DNA from: Alphaproteobacteria bacterium
GTDB taxonomy: Bacteria; Pseudomonadota; Alphaproteobacteria; UBA9655
Length of the DNA: 41,529 bases
Reading direction: 5' to 3'
Assembly (NCBI GenBank): GCA_947457015.1
Contig: CANGTV010000009.1
Location: 1 to 41,529, forward strand
Numbering within the stretch: position 1 is the stretch's first letter; every line of letters starts with the position of its first letter. The position numbers and the translations under genes are program-made. Below are positions 15,134 to 25,909 of the stretch, one piece after another. Below the pieces are notes generated by a model. The model ran no database searches, was not told where the DNA came from, and was given only the letters and a program-made list of their open reading frames with translations.

Positions 15134-16948
15134 ATGTGTGGAATCATTGGAATTGTTGGCAATCATTCTGTAGGACAAAGACTCCTGCATGGCCTTGAAA
15201 AGCTTGAATATCGTGGCTATGACTCAGCAGGAATTGCGACCATTTATAATGGAAAAATTCAAAGGCTACGTGCCGAAGGAAAACTGGTTAACCTTAAGGA
15301 GAAGTTCTTAGCCCACCCTGTTGAGGGACACAATGGGATAGGCCATACCCGCTGGGCCACTCACGGGCAACCCTCAGAAGTTAATGCCCATCCTCATGCC
15401 AATCCTAAAGTTACTCTTGTCCATAATGGAATTATTGAAAACTACGCGGAGCTGCGCCACGAATTAGAAGAAAAGGGATATACCTTTGAAAGTGAAACAG
15501 ATACAGAAGCTGTAGCCCACCTTATTTCTCTTTATATGGAGAAAGGCCTCTCTCCTCAAGAAGCTGTGGCAAAAGCCTTAAAATATCTTAAAGGATCCTT
15601 TGCATTAGCGATTTTATTTACAGGATATGACAATCTCCTCATTGCAGCCCGCCAAGGAGGAAGCCCTCTTGCTATCGGATATGGGGAAGGAGAGATGTTT
15701 ATAGGCTCGGATGCCATCGCTCTTATTTCCTTAACACAAAATATTTCTTATCTTGAAGATGGGGATTGGGCTGTTTTATCGCCAGAAAAAGTCGTCATCT
15801 ACGACAAAACAGATCAACCGGTTAATCGCCCCATTCAAAAAAGTCATCTTTCAGAAAGTGGAGTGAATAAGGGAAAATATGACCATTTCATGTTAAAAGA
15901 AATTTATGAACAACCTCAGGCCATTGAAAAGACGCTCGCTTCATATCTTAAAGAAGGAGTTCTCTCCCTGCCATCATTGCCATGGGAATCGCTCACTCGC
16001 TTAACCATCTCAGCATGTGGCACAGCCTATTATGCAGGGCTTATTTCTAAATATTGGTTTGAAAGATTCGCACGTCTTCCTGTGGAGATTGATGTTGCCT
16101 CAGAATTTCGTTATCGGGGCCCCCCTCTTGCAGAAAAGGGAGTCAGTCTATTTATTTCTCAATCAGGCGAAACCATTGATACCCTTGCAGCGATTGAGTA
16201 TGCCAAATCTCAAAATCAAACAATTGTTTCTGTTGTCAACGTGCCAGAAAGCTCCATTGCACGCTGTTCAGATGTGCTCCTTTTAACTCATGCCGGCCCA
16301 GAGATTGGCGTCGCCTCAACCAAAGCGTTTACAACACAACTCGTTGTTTTAGCCCTTCTTGCTCTTAAAGCAGGCCATAGTCGAGGAGTTTTGAGCGACA
16401 AGGATTTTGAAGAAAAGCTTTTTGAATTGCGATTTTTGCCCGCCCTATGTGAAAAGGTTTTATTACAAGAAGCAAAAATAAAGACTATCGCTCAGTCTCT
16501 GGTAAATGCAAAAGATGTTCTCTTTTTAGGACGAGGCATAAGTTATCCTTTGGCTCTGGAAGGGGCGTTGAAGCTTAAGGAAGTTAGTTATATCCATGCA
16601 GAAGGGTATGCGGCAGGAGAGATGAAACACGGCCCCATCGCTCTTCTTGATTCCGTTCTCCCCGTTGTAGTCCTGGCCCCTTTTGATGAGCTTTTTGAAA
16701 AGACAGTCTCCAATATTCGAGAGGTTGTGGCACGCAAAGCGCCGGTTATTGCTTTAACTGACAACAAAGGAGCTTCTCACTTAACCGCTCTTTCTCGTGA
16801 TGTGTTGGTTTTACCAGAAACAACACCTTTGCTGTCGCCATTTGTCTACACTCCTCCTCTTCAGCTTTTGGCTTATTACACAGCTCTTCTGAAGGGCACA
16901 GATGTTGATCAACCCCGAAATTTGGCAAAGTCTGTAACGGTGGAGTAA
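15134..16948 (+). CDS. glmS: Glutamine--fructose-6-phosphate aminotransferase
   Basis: GlmS converts fructose-6-phosphate and glutamine to glucosamine-6-phosphate, the first committed step of amino-sugar synthesis. After removal of Met1 the catalytic Cys is N-terminal (CGIIGIVGN). The glutaminase part has GIGHTRWATHG and the SIS domains have STKAFTTQL, LEGALKLKEVSYIHAEGYAAGEMKHGP and the C-terminal DQPRNLAKSVTVE. The ATG at 15134 follows aaaggaaagg and starts 4 bases after glmU; codons open further upstream lie inside glmU. The 604-residue length is standard. No glmS ribozyme is present, as expected outside Firmicutes. Confidence 0.97.
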   Translation: MCGIIGIVGNHSVGQRLLHGLEKLEYRGYDSAGIATIYNGKIQRLRAEGKLVNLKEKFLAHPVEGHNGIGHTRWATHGQPSEVNAHPHANPKVTLVHNGIIENYAELRHELEEKGYTFESETDTEAVAHLISLYMEKGLSPQEAVAKALKYLKGSFALAILFTGYDNLLIAARQGGSPLAIGYGEGEMFIGSDAIALISLTQNISYLEDGDWAVLSPEKVVIYDKTDQPVNRPIQKSHLSESGVNKGKYDHFMLKEIYEQPQAIEKTLASYLKEGVLSLPSLPWESLTRLTISACGTAYYAGLISKYWFERFARLPVEIDVASEFRYRGPPLAEKGVSLFISQSGETIDTLAAIEYAKSQNQTIVSVVNVPESSIARCSDVLLLTHAGPEIGVASTKAFTTQLVVLALLALKAGHSRGVLSDKDFEEKLFELRFLPALCEKVLLQEAKIKTIAQSLVNAKDVLFLGRGISYPLALEGALKLKEVSYIHAEGYAAGEMKHGPIALLDSVLPVVVLAPFDELFEKTVSNIREVVARKAPVIALTDNKGASHLTALSRDVLVLPETTPLLSPFVYTPPLQLLAYYTALLKGTDVDQPRNLAKSVTVE

Positions 16949-16956
16949 GAGAAAGA

Positions 16957-19020
16957 CTATCTTACACTGTGTTTCGTTGAAATAGCCCGACGTTGCCACG
17001 GACGATGATGACGGGCTGGACGTACTTTTTCAAGGCGAAGACCGTGAGGAGTAAGCCAAAGAGCATGACTCCCTCCCCGCCACAAGTCATACCAATCAAG
17101 GGTGTGGTAAGCCTCTGGGCAAACTTTTTGGCTGGGCTCCAGACGAATTAATACCGCATCTTTTACACAGGGTTGGTTCTCTTTAACAGAAGAAATCACG
17201 ATAGGAACACCTTTGAAGGTCGCTTCGCAAACACCCTCCTTACAAGGCAAAGGCTTTATTTCTTGAGCCGCTAAATGTTTTTTCCAAACGTCAGCAACAA
17301 ACTTTCCTTTTCGCAGAGAGCTAAGATGAAGGATGTTGTTTTCATAAAGTGCGACAAGCTTTCCCCGCCCATCAATGAGAAGATGGGGAGCATCTTCCCA
17401 AAAGGCCGCCAAGAAGCCCAAACAAATAGGAAAAATACCCCATTTCCGCCATGGTTGTTGCCATAGGCAAAGCCACAGGCCACCCACAACAATAAAAACA
17501 AAAGAAAAAAGAGGAGGATGTGCCATGGGAATATTAGTGCCCCGCCAGGAGGAAACTGCTGCAGCAATTTTAACCAAAAGGGCCAGAGACGTTTCAAAAA
17601 CAGCGAGGGGTAAATCTCCTGCTCCCACTGGAGATAAAAGACAGCTTAAAAAGGCCGCCGGCATAATGACAAGGCTGGTTAAGGGAACAGCCACCAAATT
17701 GGCTTCTACCGCATGAAGGCTAAAACGATGAAAGAGATAGATTGTAAAGGGAAGCGTTGCGAGGGTTGCCAAAAGGGAAGTAAAAGCAAGCCCCCCTCCG
17801 TAAAGAAGGAATTTACGGATGATACCCCCGCGGACAACCCACGCTGTAAGAGGATTTCTCCAGGTTTCATAGCCCGCAATAAGACCAATAACAGCTGCAA
17901 AAGAAAGTTGAAAACTAGGCCCTAAAAGAGCCTCAGGCGTGATGAGAAGAATGAGAAACGCCGCAAATGCTACGGTTCGCATAGAAAGAGCTGTTCGATC
18001 TATAAGAATAGCCCCCATGACAAGACTGATCATGATAAAGGCCCGTTGGGCCGGAATGCCGAACCCTGACAGAACCAGATAAAGAAAGGTCATTAAAATC
18101 GTGCCAAGGGCTGCAATTTTCTTACTGTTGTAGGAAAGGCAAAGGGAGGGAATAAGAGAAATCCCGCGTCTGATAATCATAAAGACAACGCCCGCAATGA
18201 TCGTCAAATGAAGACCTGAAATGGCAAGGATGTGGGCAAGTCCTGAGTTGATAAAATCCTCTCGCACCTCTTCTGGAATGGCCGCCTTATCTCCTGTAAT
18301 TAAAGCTGCTGCAATAGCGCCCTCAGGAGAGGGCAAATGAGTCAGAAAAAAGGCTGTGATTTCTTCGCGGCGTTTTTCAAGACGCGTTACCCAAGAAGAG
18401 GCATCCCCTAAAACTTCTGGAATTGAGAGGATAAATCCTGTAGCTCCAACACCTTGGAAATAAGCTTGACGACGAAAATCAAATCCACCAGGAAGCCCAG
18501 GGTCGGTGAGAGGAGACAACTTTGCTGTTACCCGAATGACTTGCCCCGGCCAAAGACGCTCTCGTTTCCCCTTTAAGGTCAACCGAATCTTTTGAGGAAG
18601 AGTGAAAGGCGTGTCTGCTTTTAGATCTGTTAAAATAAGCCTTTGAAAAAGCCTTCCCTTCTGCGTTGGTTTAAGCTCTACCTGACTGACTGTTCCTGTC
18701 AAAACCAGAGGGGGCAAGGAATGGTGCAGCATCTCCGTGTGTAAAAAATGAGTCCTTAAAAGGGCTGCGGAAAATCCAAGGGCAACAAGGCTTAAGCTTA
18801 AGATAAAAAAACGAAAAGCGCTAAGCCTTAGTCTCCACAAGGACATGAAAAACAAGGAAAGTCCCCCATAAGCCCATCCTTGTGGGGGTTCAAAAGGGAG
18901 GCTGAAGTAAAGAGCAATGCCCAGGCCTAAGAAAACGGGGAACCAGAGAGGCCACCGTTGAAAGTCATTGAAAACGTATGAAAAAAGTCGCTCCCGAAAA
19001 ATCATAGCCTTTGTCTGCAT
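16957..19020 (-). CDS. comEC: ComEC/Rec2 family competence protein
   Basis: ComEC forms the inner-membrane channel for single-stranded DNA uptake. The 687-residue product has an N-terminal DUF4131-like part with membrane helices and an OB-like soluble segment, then the Competence domain with its signature NSGLAHILAISGLHLTIIAG and repeated helices. Instead of a metallo-beta-lactamase domain it ends in the short cysteine-containing domain typical of alphaproteobacterial ComEC (YDLWRGGSHALWL). It converges on glmS with an 8-base gap. The weak ribosome binding site leaves a second start 15 bases in possible. No other competence gene is present here. Confidence 0.9.
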   Translation of the reverse strand: MQTKAMIFRERLFSYVFNDFQRWPLWFPVFLGLGIALYFSLPFEPPQGWAYGGLSLFFMSLWRLRLSAFRFFILSLSLVALGFSAALLRTHFLHTEMLHHSLPPLVLTGTVSQVELKPTQKGRLFQRLILTDLKADTPFTLPQKIRLTLKGKRERLWPGQVIRVTAKLSPLTDPGLPGGFDFRRQAYFQGVGATGFILSIPEVLGDASSWVTRLEKRREEITAFFLTHLPSPEGAIAAALITGDKAAIPEEVREDFINSGLAHILAISGLHLTIIAGVVFMIIRRGISLIPSLCLSYNSKKIAALGTILMTFLYLVLSGFGIPAQRAFIMISLVMGAILIDRTALSMRTVAFAAFLILLITPEALLGPSFQLSFAAVIGLIAGYETWRNPLTAWVVRGGIIRKFLLYGGGLAFTSLLATLATLPFTIYLFHRFSLHAVEANLVAVPLTSLVIMPAAFLSCLLSPVGAGDLPLAVFETSLALLVKIAAAVSSWRGTNIPMAHPPLFSFVFIVVGGLWLCLWQQPWRKWGIFPICLGFLAAFWEDAPHLLIDGRGKLVALYENNILHLSSLRKGKFVADVWKKHLAAQEIKPLPCKEGVCEATFKGVPIVISSVKENQPCVKDAVLIRLEPSQKVCPEAYHTLDWYDLWRGGSHALWLTPHGLRLEKVRPARHHRPWQRRAISTKHSVR

Positions 19021-19069
19021 TTTGTCTTAGGTTTATCTTAGATTGATTCATTTGTTAAAAGGAAGCCCT

Positions 19070-20488
19070 ATGTCTATGATCGTTCGATTTGCCCCATCCC
19101 CTACGGGATATCTCCATATTGGCAGTGCAAGAACCGCCCTTTTTAATTGGCTTTTTGCCCGCCATCATAAGGGAAAAATATTACTTCGCATTGAAGATAC
19201 GGATCGCGCTCGATCAACGCAAGAGGCGGTTGAGGCCATTTACAAAGGGCTTGAGTGGTTGGGGATTGACTGGGATGAAACGCCCGTGCATCAGTTCGCT
19301 CGGATGGAGCGTCATACAGAAGTTGCCTGTCAGCTATTAGAGAAAGGCATGGCTTATCGCTGCTATTGTACACCTGAAGAGCTAGAAGCGATGAGAGAGG
19401 AAGCTCGTGCCAAGAACCTTCCTCCCCGCTATGATGGACGGTGGCGAGATCGATCATCTGATGAGGCTCCTGTGGGCGTAAACCCCGTTATTCGCTTTAA
19501 GGCCCCTCAAACAGGAGATACGGTCATTCATGACTTGGTGCAAGGCGAGGTGAAGGTAGCCAACGCTCAACTGGATGATATGATTCTCTTAAGGGCTGAT
19601 GGGACTCCTACCTTTAACCTGTCTGTTGTGGTGGACGACTATGACATGGGCATTACCCACATCATTCGAGGAGACGACCATTTAACCAACATGTTTCGCC
19701 AATTTCACATTTTCAAAGCAATGGACTGGAAAATTCCTTATTATGCCCATATTCCTTTGATCCACGGCGCGGATGGGGCCAAGCTGTCGAAGCGCCATGG
19801 CGCCCTGGGCGTTGAGGCCTATCGAGACATGGGATTTTTGCCGGAGGCCTTGCGGAATTACCTTTTGCGCCTGGGATGGAGCCATGGAGATGCGGAAATC
19901 ATTTCCACCGATGAGGCCATTGCATGGTTTGACCTGGATCATGTGGGCAAATCCCCCGCCCGGTTTGATTTTGTAAAGTTAGGCAACCTTAATGGCCATT
20001 ACATAAGAGAAGCGGATAATAATCGCCTCGTCACCTTGATTATTCCTTTCGTTGAAATCCTATTAAGACGTGCCGTTTCTACAGAAGAACGAGACCTTTT
20101 GCACAGAGGAATGAATGGGCTCAAACAACGCGCAAAAACACTTGTGGAGCTTGCAGAAAATTCTCTTTTTTATATTCAACCGCCGCTCTTGGACGATGAT
20201 GCCCAAAAGCTTTTAAATGCCGAAGGAATTGAAATTCTGCAGCTTATGGAAACTCATCTCACTTCTTTTCCTGACACCACATGGACAGAATCTTCTCTCG
20301 AAACTTATGCCCGAAACCTTGCAGAAGAAAAGGATCTGAAGCTCGGCAAAATGGCCCAACCTTTGCGGGCGGCCCTAACGGGAAAAACTGTGTCTCCTAG
20401 CGTGTTTGACATTATGCACGTCTTAGGAAAAGAGAAGACGTTGGAGAGAGTGCGGGCAGCTTTAGGAGAGAAGGGTCATGGGCTGTAA
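19070..20488 (+). CDS. gltX1: Glutamyl-tRNA synthetase, copy 1
   Basis: GltX attaches glutamate to tRNA(Glu), and in many alphaproteobacteria also to tRNA(Gln) for later amidation by GatCAB. The 472-residue product has the HIGH-region APSPTGYLHIGSARTALFNW, a CYC pair near residue 100 that fits the zinc knuckle, IRGDDHLTN, and the KMSKS-type loop AKLSKRHG. I chose the ATG at 19070, which follows aaaggaag; ATG 19076 is also possible. It stands alone between comEC and nrdJ. A second gltX lies at 32313-33656, and the two differ in the zinc region and signature loops. Confidence 0.95.
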   Translation: MSMIVRFAPSPTGYLHIGSARTALFNWLFARHHKGKILLRIEDTDRARSTQEAVEAIYKGLEWLGIDWDETPVHQFARMERHTEVACQLLEKGMAYRCYCTPEELEAMREEARAKNLPPRYDGRWRDRSSDEAPVGVNPVIRFKAPQTGDTVIHDLVQGEVKVANAQLDDMILLRADGTPTFNLSVVVDDYDMGITHIIRGDDHLTNMFRQFHIFKAMDWKIPYYAHIPLIHGADGAKLSKRHGALGVEAYRDMGFLPEALRNYLLRLGWSHGDAEIISTDEAIAWFDLDHVGKSPARFDFVKLGNLNGHYIREADNNRLVTLIIPFVEILLRRAVSTEERDLLHRGMNGLKQRAKTLVELAENSLFYIQPPLLDDDAQKLLNAEGIEILQLMETHLTSFPDTTWTESSLETYARNLAEEKDLKLGKMAQPLRAALTGKTVSPSVFDIMHVLGKEKTLERVRAALGEKGHGL

Positions 20489-20529
20489 GAGTGCAGTTTT
20501 CTTCTTTTGTCATTGCGAGGAGTCATGCG

Positions 20530-23500
20530 TTAAGAACATCCACTCGTCGCGCCACACGTATCGCACTTGAAACAAGTGCCATTGCGCACCAGCGTAAAGT
20601 TGCCACATTCTCCACACGCATCTCCGGCATAGCCCTTAAGCCTGGCTTGAACACGGCGTTCTTCAACTTCAATAACAGTAGCCCCTGACCCCATGACAGG
20701 CTTCACAGATTCTGTACCTGTAGCCTCATGAAGCAAATAGGCATCTTGATCTTGATTGGCAGGCGGCATAACAAAGAGACTGCTACGAACATATCCATTA
20801 CTTGTCAAGCTGTTGACAAGATCCCCTTCTCCTTTTCCCTTTTTGACAAGAGACCCTTTTTCAGCTTCGACGCGACCAATGGTGTCTGGGCGCAAATCCA
20901 TGGGCTCTGCATGAGCCAGGTCTGTTCGTCCCATGTAAGAGATGGCAAGCTCGCGGAAAATATAATCGATAATGGAGGTCGCCATTTTAATCGTATCATT
21001 TCCTGAAACAGGTCCTGAAGGTTCAAATCGCGTAAAGACAAAGGCATCGACGTATTCTTCTAAGGGAACCCCGTATTGGAGTCCGATAGAGATGGCCATG
21101 GCAAAGTTATGCATCAAGCTCCGGAAAGACGCTCCTTCCTTATGCATATCAATGAAGATCTCCCCTAAGCTGCCATCATCATACTCACCCGTTCGGAGAT
21201 AAAGCTTATGCCCTCCTACAGAGGCTTTTTGCGTGTAGCCTTTACGACGATTGGGAAGTTTTTGCCGATCTGCTCGATGAATAAATCGCTCCACAACACG
21301 TTCCACAACTTTTTCTGCAACAACTTTTGCGCGCTCTGTCACGGGCATATCGTAAAGATTTTCCGCGGTATCTTCGCCTAAGAGAGAAGAATTCAAAGGC
21401 TGAGAAAGCTTTGAGCCATCTCTGTAAAGCGCATTGGCTTTCAAGCCTAAACGCCACGACAACAGGTAGGCTTCCTTGCATTCCTCAATGGTGGCTGAGT
21501 TGGGCATATTAATGGTTTTAGAAATTGCCCCTGACGTAAAGGGTTGAACGGCGGCCATCATCCGAATGTGGCTTTCAACAGATAAGTAGCGCTTGCCGGT
21601 GCGCCCACAAGGATTCGCACAATCAAACACAGGAAGGTGCTCTGCCTTTAAATGAGGGGCTCCTTCAACAGTCATGGTGCCACAACAATAAGCGTTTGCG
21701 GCGTCAATATCTTCTCGCTTAAAGCCTAAACAAGCCAACAAATCAAAGCGCACGTCATTGAGCTGAGCATCCGTTAAATTGAGGGTTTTTTTGCAAAATT
21801 CATCCCCTAAGGTCCAGCGATTAAAGACAAACTTGATGTCAAAGGCAGACTTTAGATTATCTTTTAAAAGATCAATTTCGCGATCCGTAAAGCCTTTAGC
21901 ACGTAAGTTCTTAAAATTGAGGCCAGGCGCTCCCTCAAGAGTCCCGTGGCCTACGGCATAAAGGATAATATCCTTAATTTGTTTTTCCGTATACTCAAGA
22001 ACCTGCAGAGCCTGAGGGACCAAGCGATTGATAATTTTAAAATAGCCCCCTCCCGCAAGCTTTTTAAACTTCACCATGGCAAAATCAGGCTCAATGCCTG
22101 TTGTATCACAATCCATCACAAGGCCAATGGTGCCTGTGGGCGCAATACAAGTGGCTTGGGCATTGCGATACCCATGTTTTTCGCCAATCTCGAGAGCGTT
22201 GTCCCAAGCTTTGCGGCAGGCTTGTATCAAGGCAGGCGAGGGGCAATCCTTGTCAACCAGAGGAACGGGTAAGATTTCAAGGTCTTCGTACCCGTCTTTT
22301 TTGCCGTAAGCTGCCCGGTGGTGATTCCGCATAACGCGCAGCATATCTTTTTCATTGAGCTTATAATGCTTAAAAGCCCCCAATTGGGACGCCATTTCTG
22401 CCGATGTCGCATAAGAAATACCCGTCATCAGAGCGCCAATAGCTCCTGCAATGACCCGCCCTGTATCACTGTCATAGGGAATACCAGAGGCCATTAAAAG
22501 GCCGCCGATATTGGCATATCCTAAGCCTAGCGTACGGAACTCATAAGAAAGAGCCGCAATTTCCTTGGAAGGGAATTGAGCCATCATCACAGAAATTTCA
22601 AGTGCAAGGGTCCATAAACGCACCGCATGTTCAAAAGCAGGAACATCAAAGTGGAGTTCCCCCGCCTTTGTTGTTTTCCCGTGATGGTTCATAAAAGCAA
22701 CAAGATTAAGGGAGGCTAAGTTACAGGCGGTATCATCCAAAAACATATACTCCGAACAAGGATTAGACGCGCGAATACGACCGCTTTGAGGACATGTGTG
22801 CCATTCATTAACGGTGGTATCATATTGTAGTCCTGGATCAGCGGATGCCCAGGCGGCTTGGCCAATTTGATCCCATAAATGCCGAGCGCGAACAGCTTTA
22901 TCAATGGTTCCGTCCGTTCGACGCAAAAGGTCCCATTCCTTATCTTCTAAAACGGCGTGAAGGAATTTATTGGTCACCCGAACGGAGTTGTTGGAGTTTT
23001 GCCCGGACACCGTCAGATAGGCTTCCGAATCCCAATCCGTATTATATTCAGGGAATTCCATGGTCGTATGGCCTTGCCGCGCAAACTGAATAATACGCTG
23101 GCAATAATTCTCAGGGATCATAACGTCACGGGCTTCCTTGAGGGCTTTGTAAAGACTAGGGTTTTCCAGAGGATTAAATCGCTCGTCCCCTTGCCCTTCT
23201 TGACAAGCTGCAAGAATAGCAGAAAGATATTTTTTAGAAATTTTAGATCCCACCACAAGATCCAAAACCTTTTGTTCTTCTAGCACCTTCCAGTTGACAT
23301 ATTCTTCGATATCCGGATGATCCACATCTAACACAACCATTTTAGCCGCGCGCCGGGTCGTTCCCCCTGATTTAATGGCCCCTGCTGCGCGGTCTCCAAT
23401 TTTTAGAAAACTCATAACACCAGACGAACGGCCACCCCCCGAAAGGGATTCACCTGCTCCTCTGAGATTTGAAAAGTTAGACCCAGTTCCTGATCCGTAC

Positions 23501-24177
23501 TTAAAGAGGCGCGCTTCTCGAACCCACAGGTCCATGATTCCGCCTTCATTGACGAGATCATCCTTAATGCTTGAGATAAAGCAAGCATGAGGTTGGGGCC
23601 GTTCATAAGAAGAAAGGGATGTTTTCAGAGCACCTGTTTCATGATCAACATAATAATGCCCTTGGGCCGGGCCATTAATTCCATACGCCCAGTAAAGACC
23701 TGTGTTAAACCATTGGGGAGAGTTAGGGGCACACATCTGAGCGCACAACATATATCGCATCTCGTCGTAGTAAGCCTTGGCGTCAGCTTCCGTATCGAAA
23801 TATCCCCCTTTCCATCCCCAATAGGTCCAACATCCTACCATACGGTCAAACACTTGCTGGGCAGTCATTTCGCTGCCATAACGCTCCTTTTCGGAGTATT
23901 TAGAGAGAGCTTTAGGATCTGCTTCCTGTCGCCATAACCAGGCGGGAACTCCTGCCTCTTTAACGGCTTTCAGGGCACGAGGGACCCCCGCTTTACGAAA
24001 ATATTTTTGAGCAAGAACATCACAGGCTACTTGAGACCAAGCAAGAGGGACTTCAATTCCCTCAAGATGAAAAACAATCGACCCGTCAGGATTTCGGATT
24101 TCGCTATCTGTTTTGCGAAATTCAAAAGACTGGTAGGGTGATTGATTCTCTTTTGTAAAATGACGATGTATCCTCAT
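20530..24177 (-). CDS. nrdJ: Adenosylcobalamin-dependent (class II) ribonucleotide reductase
   Basis: NrdJ reduces ribonucleotides to deoxyribonucleotides using a radical from adenosylcobalamin, so it needs B12 but not oxygen. The 1215-residue product has the reductase core: [29 protein letters not shown], the [16 protein letters not shown] active-site block, and a C-terminal zinc-ribbon-like CGECGNF...[13 protein letters not shown] that also holds the redox cysteines. The start at 24177 has gagaaggga just upstream; longer in-frame codons lack one. A promoter lies at 24253-24280. No nrdAB or cobalamin genes are in the window, and the roughly 70-nt leader looks too short for a cobalamin riboswitch. 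Confidence 0.95.
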   Translation of the reverse strand: MRIHRHFTKENQSPYQSFEFRKTDSEIRNPDGSIVFHLEGIEVPLAWSQVACDVLAQKYFRKAGVPRALKAVKEAGVPAWLWRQEADPKALSKYSEKERYGSEMTAQQVFDRMVGCWTYWGWKGGYFDTEADAKAYYDEMRYMLCAQMCAPNSPQWFNTGLYWAYGINGPAQGHYYVDHETGALKTSLSSYERPQPHACFISSIKDDLVNEGGIMDLWVREARLFKYGSGTGSNFSNLRGAGESLSGGGRSSGVMSFLKIGDRAAGAIKSGGTTRRAAKMVVLDVDHPDIEEYVNWKVLEEQKVLDLVVGSKISKKYLSAILAACQEGQGDERFNPLENPSLYKALKEARDVMIPENYCQRIIQFARQGHTTMEFPEYNTDWDSEAYLTVSGQNSNNSVRVTNKFLHAVLEDKEWDLLRRTDGTIDKAVRARHLWDQIGQAAWASADPGLQYDTTVNEWHTCPQSGRIRASNPCSEYMFLDDTACNLASLNLVAFMNHHGKTTKAGELHFDVPAFEHAVRLWTLALEISVMMAQFPSKEIAALSYEFRTLGLGYANIGGLLMASGIPYDSDTGRVIAGAIGALMTGISYATSAEMASQLGAFKHYKLNEKDMLRVMRNHHRAAYGKKDGYEDLEILPVPLVDKDCPSPALIQACRKAWDNALEIGEKHGYRNAQATCIAPTGTIGLVMDCDTTGIEPDFAMVKFKKLAGGGYFKIINRLVPQALQVLEYTEKQIKDIILYAVGHGTLEGAPGLNFKNLRAKGFTDREIDLLKDNLKSAFDIKFVFNRWTLGDEFCKKTLNLTDAQLNDVRFDLLACLGFKREDIDAANAYCCGTMTVEGAPHLKAEHLPVFDCANPCGRTGKRYLSVESHIRMMAAVQPFTSGAISKTINMPNSATIEECKEAYLLSWRLGLKANALYRDGSKLSQPLNSSLLGEDTAENLYDMPVTERAKVVAEKVVERVVERFIHRADRQKLPNRRKGYTQKASVGGHKLYLRTGEYDDGSLGEIFIDMHKEGASFRSLMHNFAMAISIGLQYGVPLEEYVDAFVFTRFEPSGPVSGNDTIKMATSIIDYIFRELAISYMGRTDLAHAEPMDLRPDTIGRVEAEKGSLVKKGKGEGDLVNSLTSNGYVRSSLFVMPPANQDQDAYLLHEATGTESVKPVMGSGATVIEVEERRVQARLKGYAGDACGECGNFTLVRNGTCFKCDTCGATSGCS

Positions 24178-24252
24178 AAAATCCCTCTTCTCGCGTAGGT
24201 TTATAAATATTGCAAAAAACACTAGATGTTGTGGTGAAAATCTTATGGACCC

Positions 24253-24280
24253 ACTATATGCTGTTATAGGAGAACGTCAA
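24253..24280 (-). promoter_or_regulatory. Sigma-70-type promoter for nrdJ
   Basis: On the minus strand TTGACG (24275-24280) and TATAGT (24253-24258) lie 16 bases apart, each one or two bases from consensus. The predicted transcript starts near 24246, about 70 nt before the nrdJ start. It faces away from the NDUFA12 gene. Confidence 0.5.
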
Positions 24281-24375
24281 TCCGCATTTTTCTCTTGACA
24301 TGATTAAATGGTTGAGAAAGTGGACAGATGATTTTTAGAATGCCATGATGGCCAAGAAAAAGAGGACTTACACAC

Positions 24376-24753
24376 ATGATGTGGATAAAATTTCTCACAT
24401 GGTTTAAGGGTGACCTTGTAGGAAAAGATTCGTTTGGGAATAAATATTACCGCGAAAAAGGCCCTGAAAGCCTTAAAGAGCGGCGATGGGTTATTTATAA
24501 AGGACGTCCCGAAGCGTCTAAAGTTCCCCCTGAATGGTTTGGATGGCTTCATCATACAGTAATGGATCCTCCGACCATTGAAACAATAAAGAGATGGCCT
24601 TGGGAAAAAAACCATCTTCCCAATCTGACAGGGACACCCTATGCTTACTCTCCTCCAGGGCCGTCTTCTTCTGGTGGAAAAAGAAATAAATCGACAGGAG
24701 ATTATGAAGCCTGGCAGCCTCATAAGGGAAAGAATGAAAACAAATCTACTTGA
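24376..24753 (+). CDS. NADH:ubiquinone oxidoreductase NDUFA12-family subunit
   Basis: This 125-residue protein is the bacterial homologue of the mitochondrial complex I accessory subunit NDUFA12 (B17.2), found mainly in alphaproteobacteria. Conserved stretches are LVGKDSFGNKYYRE, RRWVIYKG, SKVPPEWFGWLHH, the LPNLTGTPYAYSPPG segment and YEAWQP near the end. gagga lies 10 bases before the first of two adjacent ATGs. mlaD begins 20 bases before its stop, and a DUF2155 gene follows; this trio is a conserved alphaproteobacterial cluster. It implies a respiratory complex I elsewhere in the genome. Confidence 0.92.
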   Translation: MMWIKFLTWFKGDLVGKDSFGNKYYREKGPESLKERRWVIYKGRPEASKVPPEWFGWLHHTVMDPPTIETIKRWPWEKNHLPNLTGTPYAYSPPGPSSSGGKRNKSTGDYEAWQPHKGKNENKST

Positions 24754-25183
24754 AGTCGTCATGGGGGCGGTTGTTCTGGTTGTCTCTGCCGTATTTGTTA
24801 TTTTTGCTTATTCAACCAGCCATTGGAAACCCGCTCAAGGGTATGAAGTTATTGCCAAATTTGATCGCATCGATGGATTACGGCAAGGGAGCGATGTGCG
24901 CCTCAGTGGCGTTAAGGTGGGAACCGTTAACGCGATCCACCTTGATCCACAAACGTATTTGGCTGTTGTTCATATTAATCTCTCCTCCGACGTGGAACTT
25001 CCTCAAGACAGTGCTGCTGAAATCGCAAGCGAGAGTCTTTTGGGAGGTAAATTCTTAGCCCTTCTTCCAGGCGGAGAAGAGGACATTATTCCGGTGGGGG
25101 GTGAAATCATGCACACCCAAGCTGCTATCAGCTTAGAGTCTCTCATTGGCCAATTCATGTTTAGTGGACAAGAAAAGAAGTGA
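24734..25183 (+). CDS. mlaD: Phospholipid transport substrate-binding protein MlaD
   Basis: MlaD is the hexameric MCE-domain component of the Mla pathway that moves phospholipids between the outer and inner membranes. The 149-residue product has one N-terminal membrane helix (about residues 5-26) and an MCE domain with YEVIAKFDRIDGLRQGSDVRLSGVKVG and SLLGGKFLALLPGGE. The ATG at 24734 follows aaggg and overlaps the NDUFA12 gene. No mlaE or mlaF is adjacent; in alphaproteobacteria these are often elsewhere. Confidence 0.92.
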   Translation: MKTNLLEVVMGAVVLVVSAVFVIFAYSTSHWKPAQGYEVIAKFDRIDGLRQGSDVRLSGVKVGTVNAIHLDPQTYLAVVHINLSSDVELPQDSAAEIASESLLGGKFLALLPGGEEDIIPVGGEIMHTQAAISLESLIGQFMFSGQEKK

Positions 25184-25231
25184 GTCAGTATAGCAGTGTC
25201 GCAGTGTAACAGAGACCAGAAAGAGCGCCCC

Positions 25232-25801
25232 ATGGAGAGGATCTTATCTCAATGCACACTATTTGCAGCATGCCTTGCTCTACTGCTATACTGCTCCACT
25301 GCATCACTGCTTTATGCCCAAGACTTCGAGTCCCTCTTAACAGAGCTTTCGGGGTCGAATGCGGATCAAATCGACAATGACCTCACAGAGGAAAAGAAAA
25401 AAGACAAGAAAAAGGAAACCCCTTCCGCTCCCTTGTCTTCAGCGGACCTAGCTTCTCTTTCTGAAAACGATGAGCTTGCTCCTGAAAAAAACATAAAAAC
25501 CAATGGTGTTACCCTTCAAGGGCTCGACAAACACACAGCCCGGGTTTTTATTATCGATGCGGCTGTGGGACAAACCATCGAATTTGGCACTTTAAAAATC
25601 GTCGTCCAGCATTGTGAAAAAGCCCCCCTTGAAAATCGTCAGGAGTCCATGGCTTTTGTGAAAATTATAGAAGCTAAGCCCAATTGCCCTTCACAACAGA
25701 TTTTTTCTGGCTGGATGTTTTCTTCAAGCCCCGCCCTCTCTTCCCTTGATCACCCCATGTATGACGTGTGGATCAAGGAATGCAAGGATCTGAAGAAGTA
25801 G
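25232..25801 (+). CDS. DUF2155 domain-containing exported protein
   Basis: The C-terminal half carries the DUF2155 signature: KHTARVFIIDAAVGQTIEFG, LKIVVQHCEKAP, ENRQESMAFVKI and FSGWMFSSSPALSSLDHP with DVWIKECK at the end. The 189-residue product from the ATG at 25232 has a signal peptide (LFAACLALLLYCSTASLLYA-QDFE) and a Lys/Glu-rich linker. DUF2155 proteins are alphaproteobacterial and exported, with no established activity; linkage to NDUFA12 and mlaD is conserved. An in-frame codon at 25196 would add 12 polar residues before the signal and is less likely. Confidence 0.85.
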   Translation: MERILSQCTLFAACLALLLYCSTASLLYAQDFESLLTELSGSNADQIDNDLTEEKKKDKKKETPSAPLSSADLASLSENDELAPEKNIKTNGVTLQGLDKHTARVFIIDAAVGQTIEFGTLKIVVQHCEKAPLENRQESMAFVKIIEAKPNCPSQQIFSGWMFSSSPALSSLDHPMYDVWIKECKDLKK

Positions 25802-25909
25802 AATATTTCTCCTTTTTCATAGACTTGTTTAAACCATAAATCATAACGCTTGACCTTACCTAATTTTTTCTTTACATAATTTTTATTCAACTTGTTTTTG
25901 GTGAAAAAT

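Noticed and set aside
16957-19020. ComEC lacking a metallo-beta-lactamase domain as a truncation
   Set aside because: The 687-residue length and the YDLWRGGSHALWL-type ending match the usual alphaproteobacterial form, so it appears complete.
24295-24324. TTGACA upstream of the NDUFA12 gene as a promoter
   Set aside because: No acceptable -10 hexamer lies 15-19 bases downstream.
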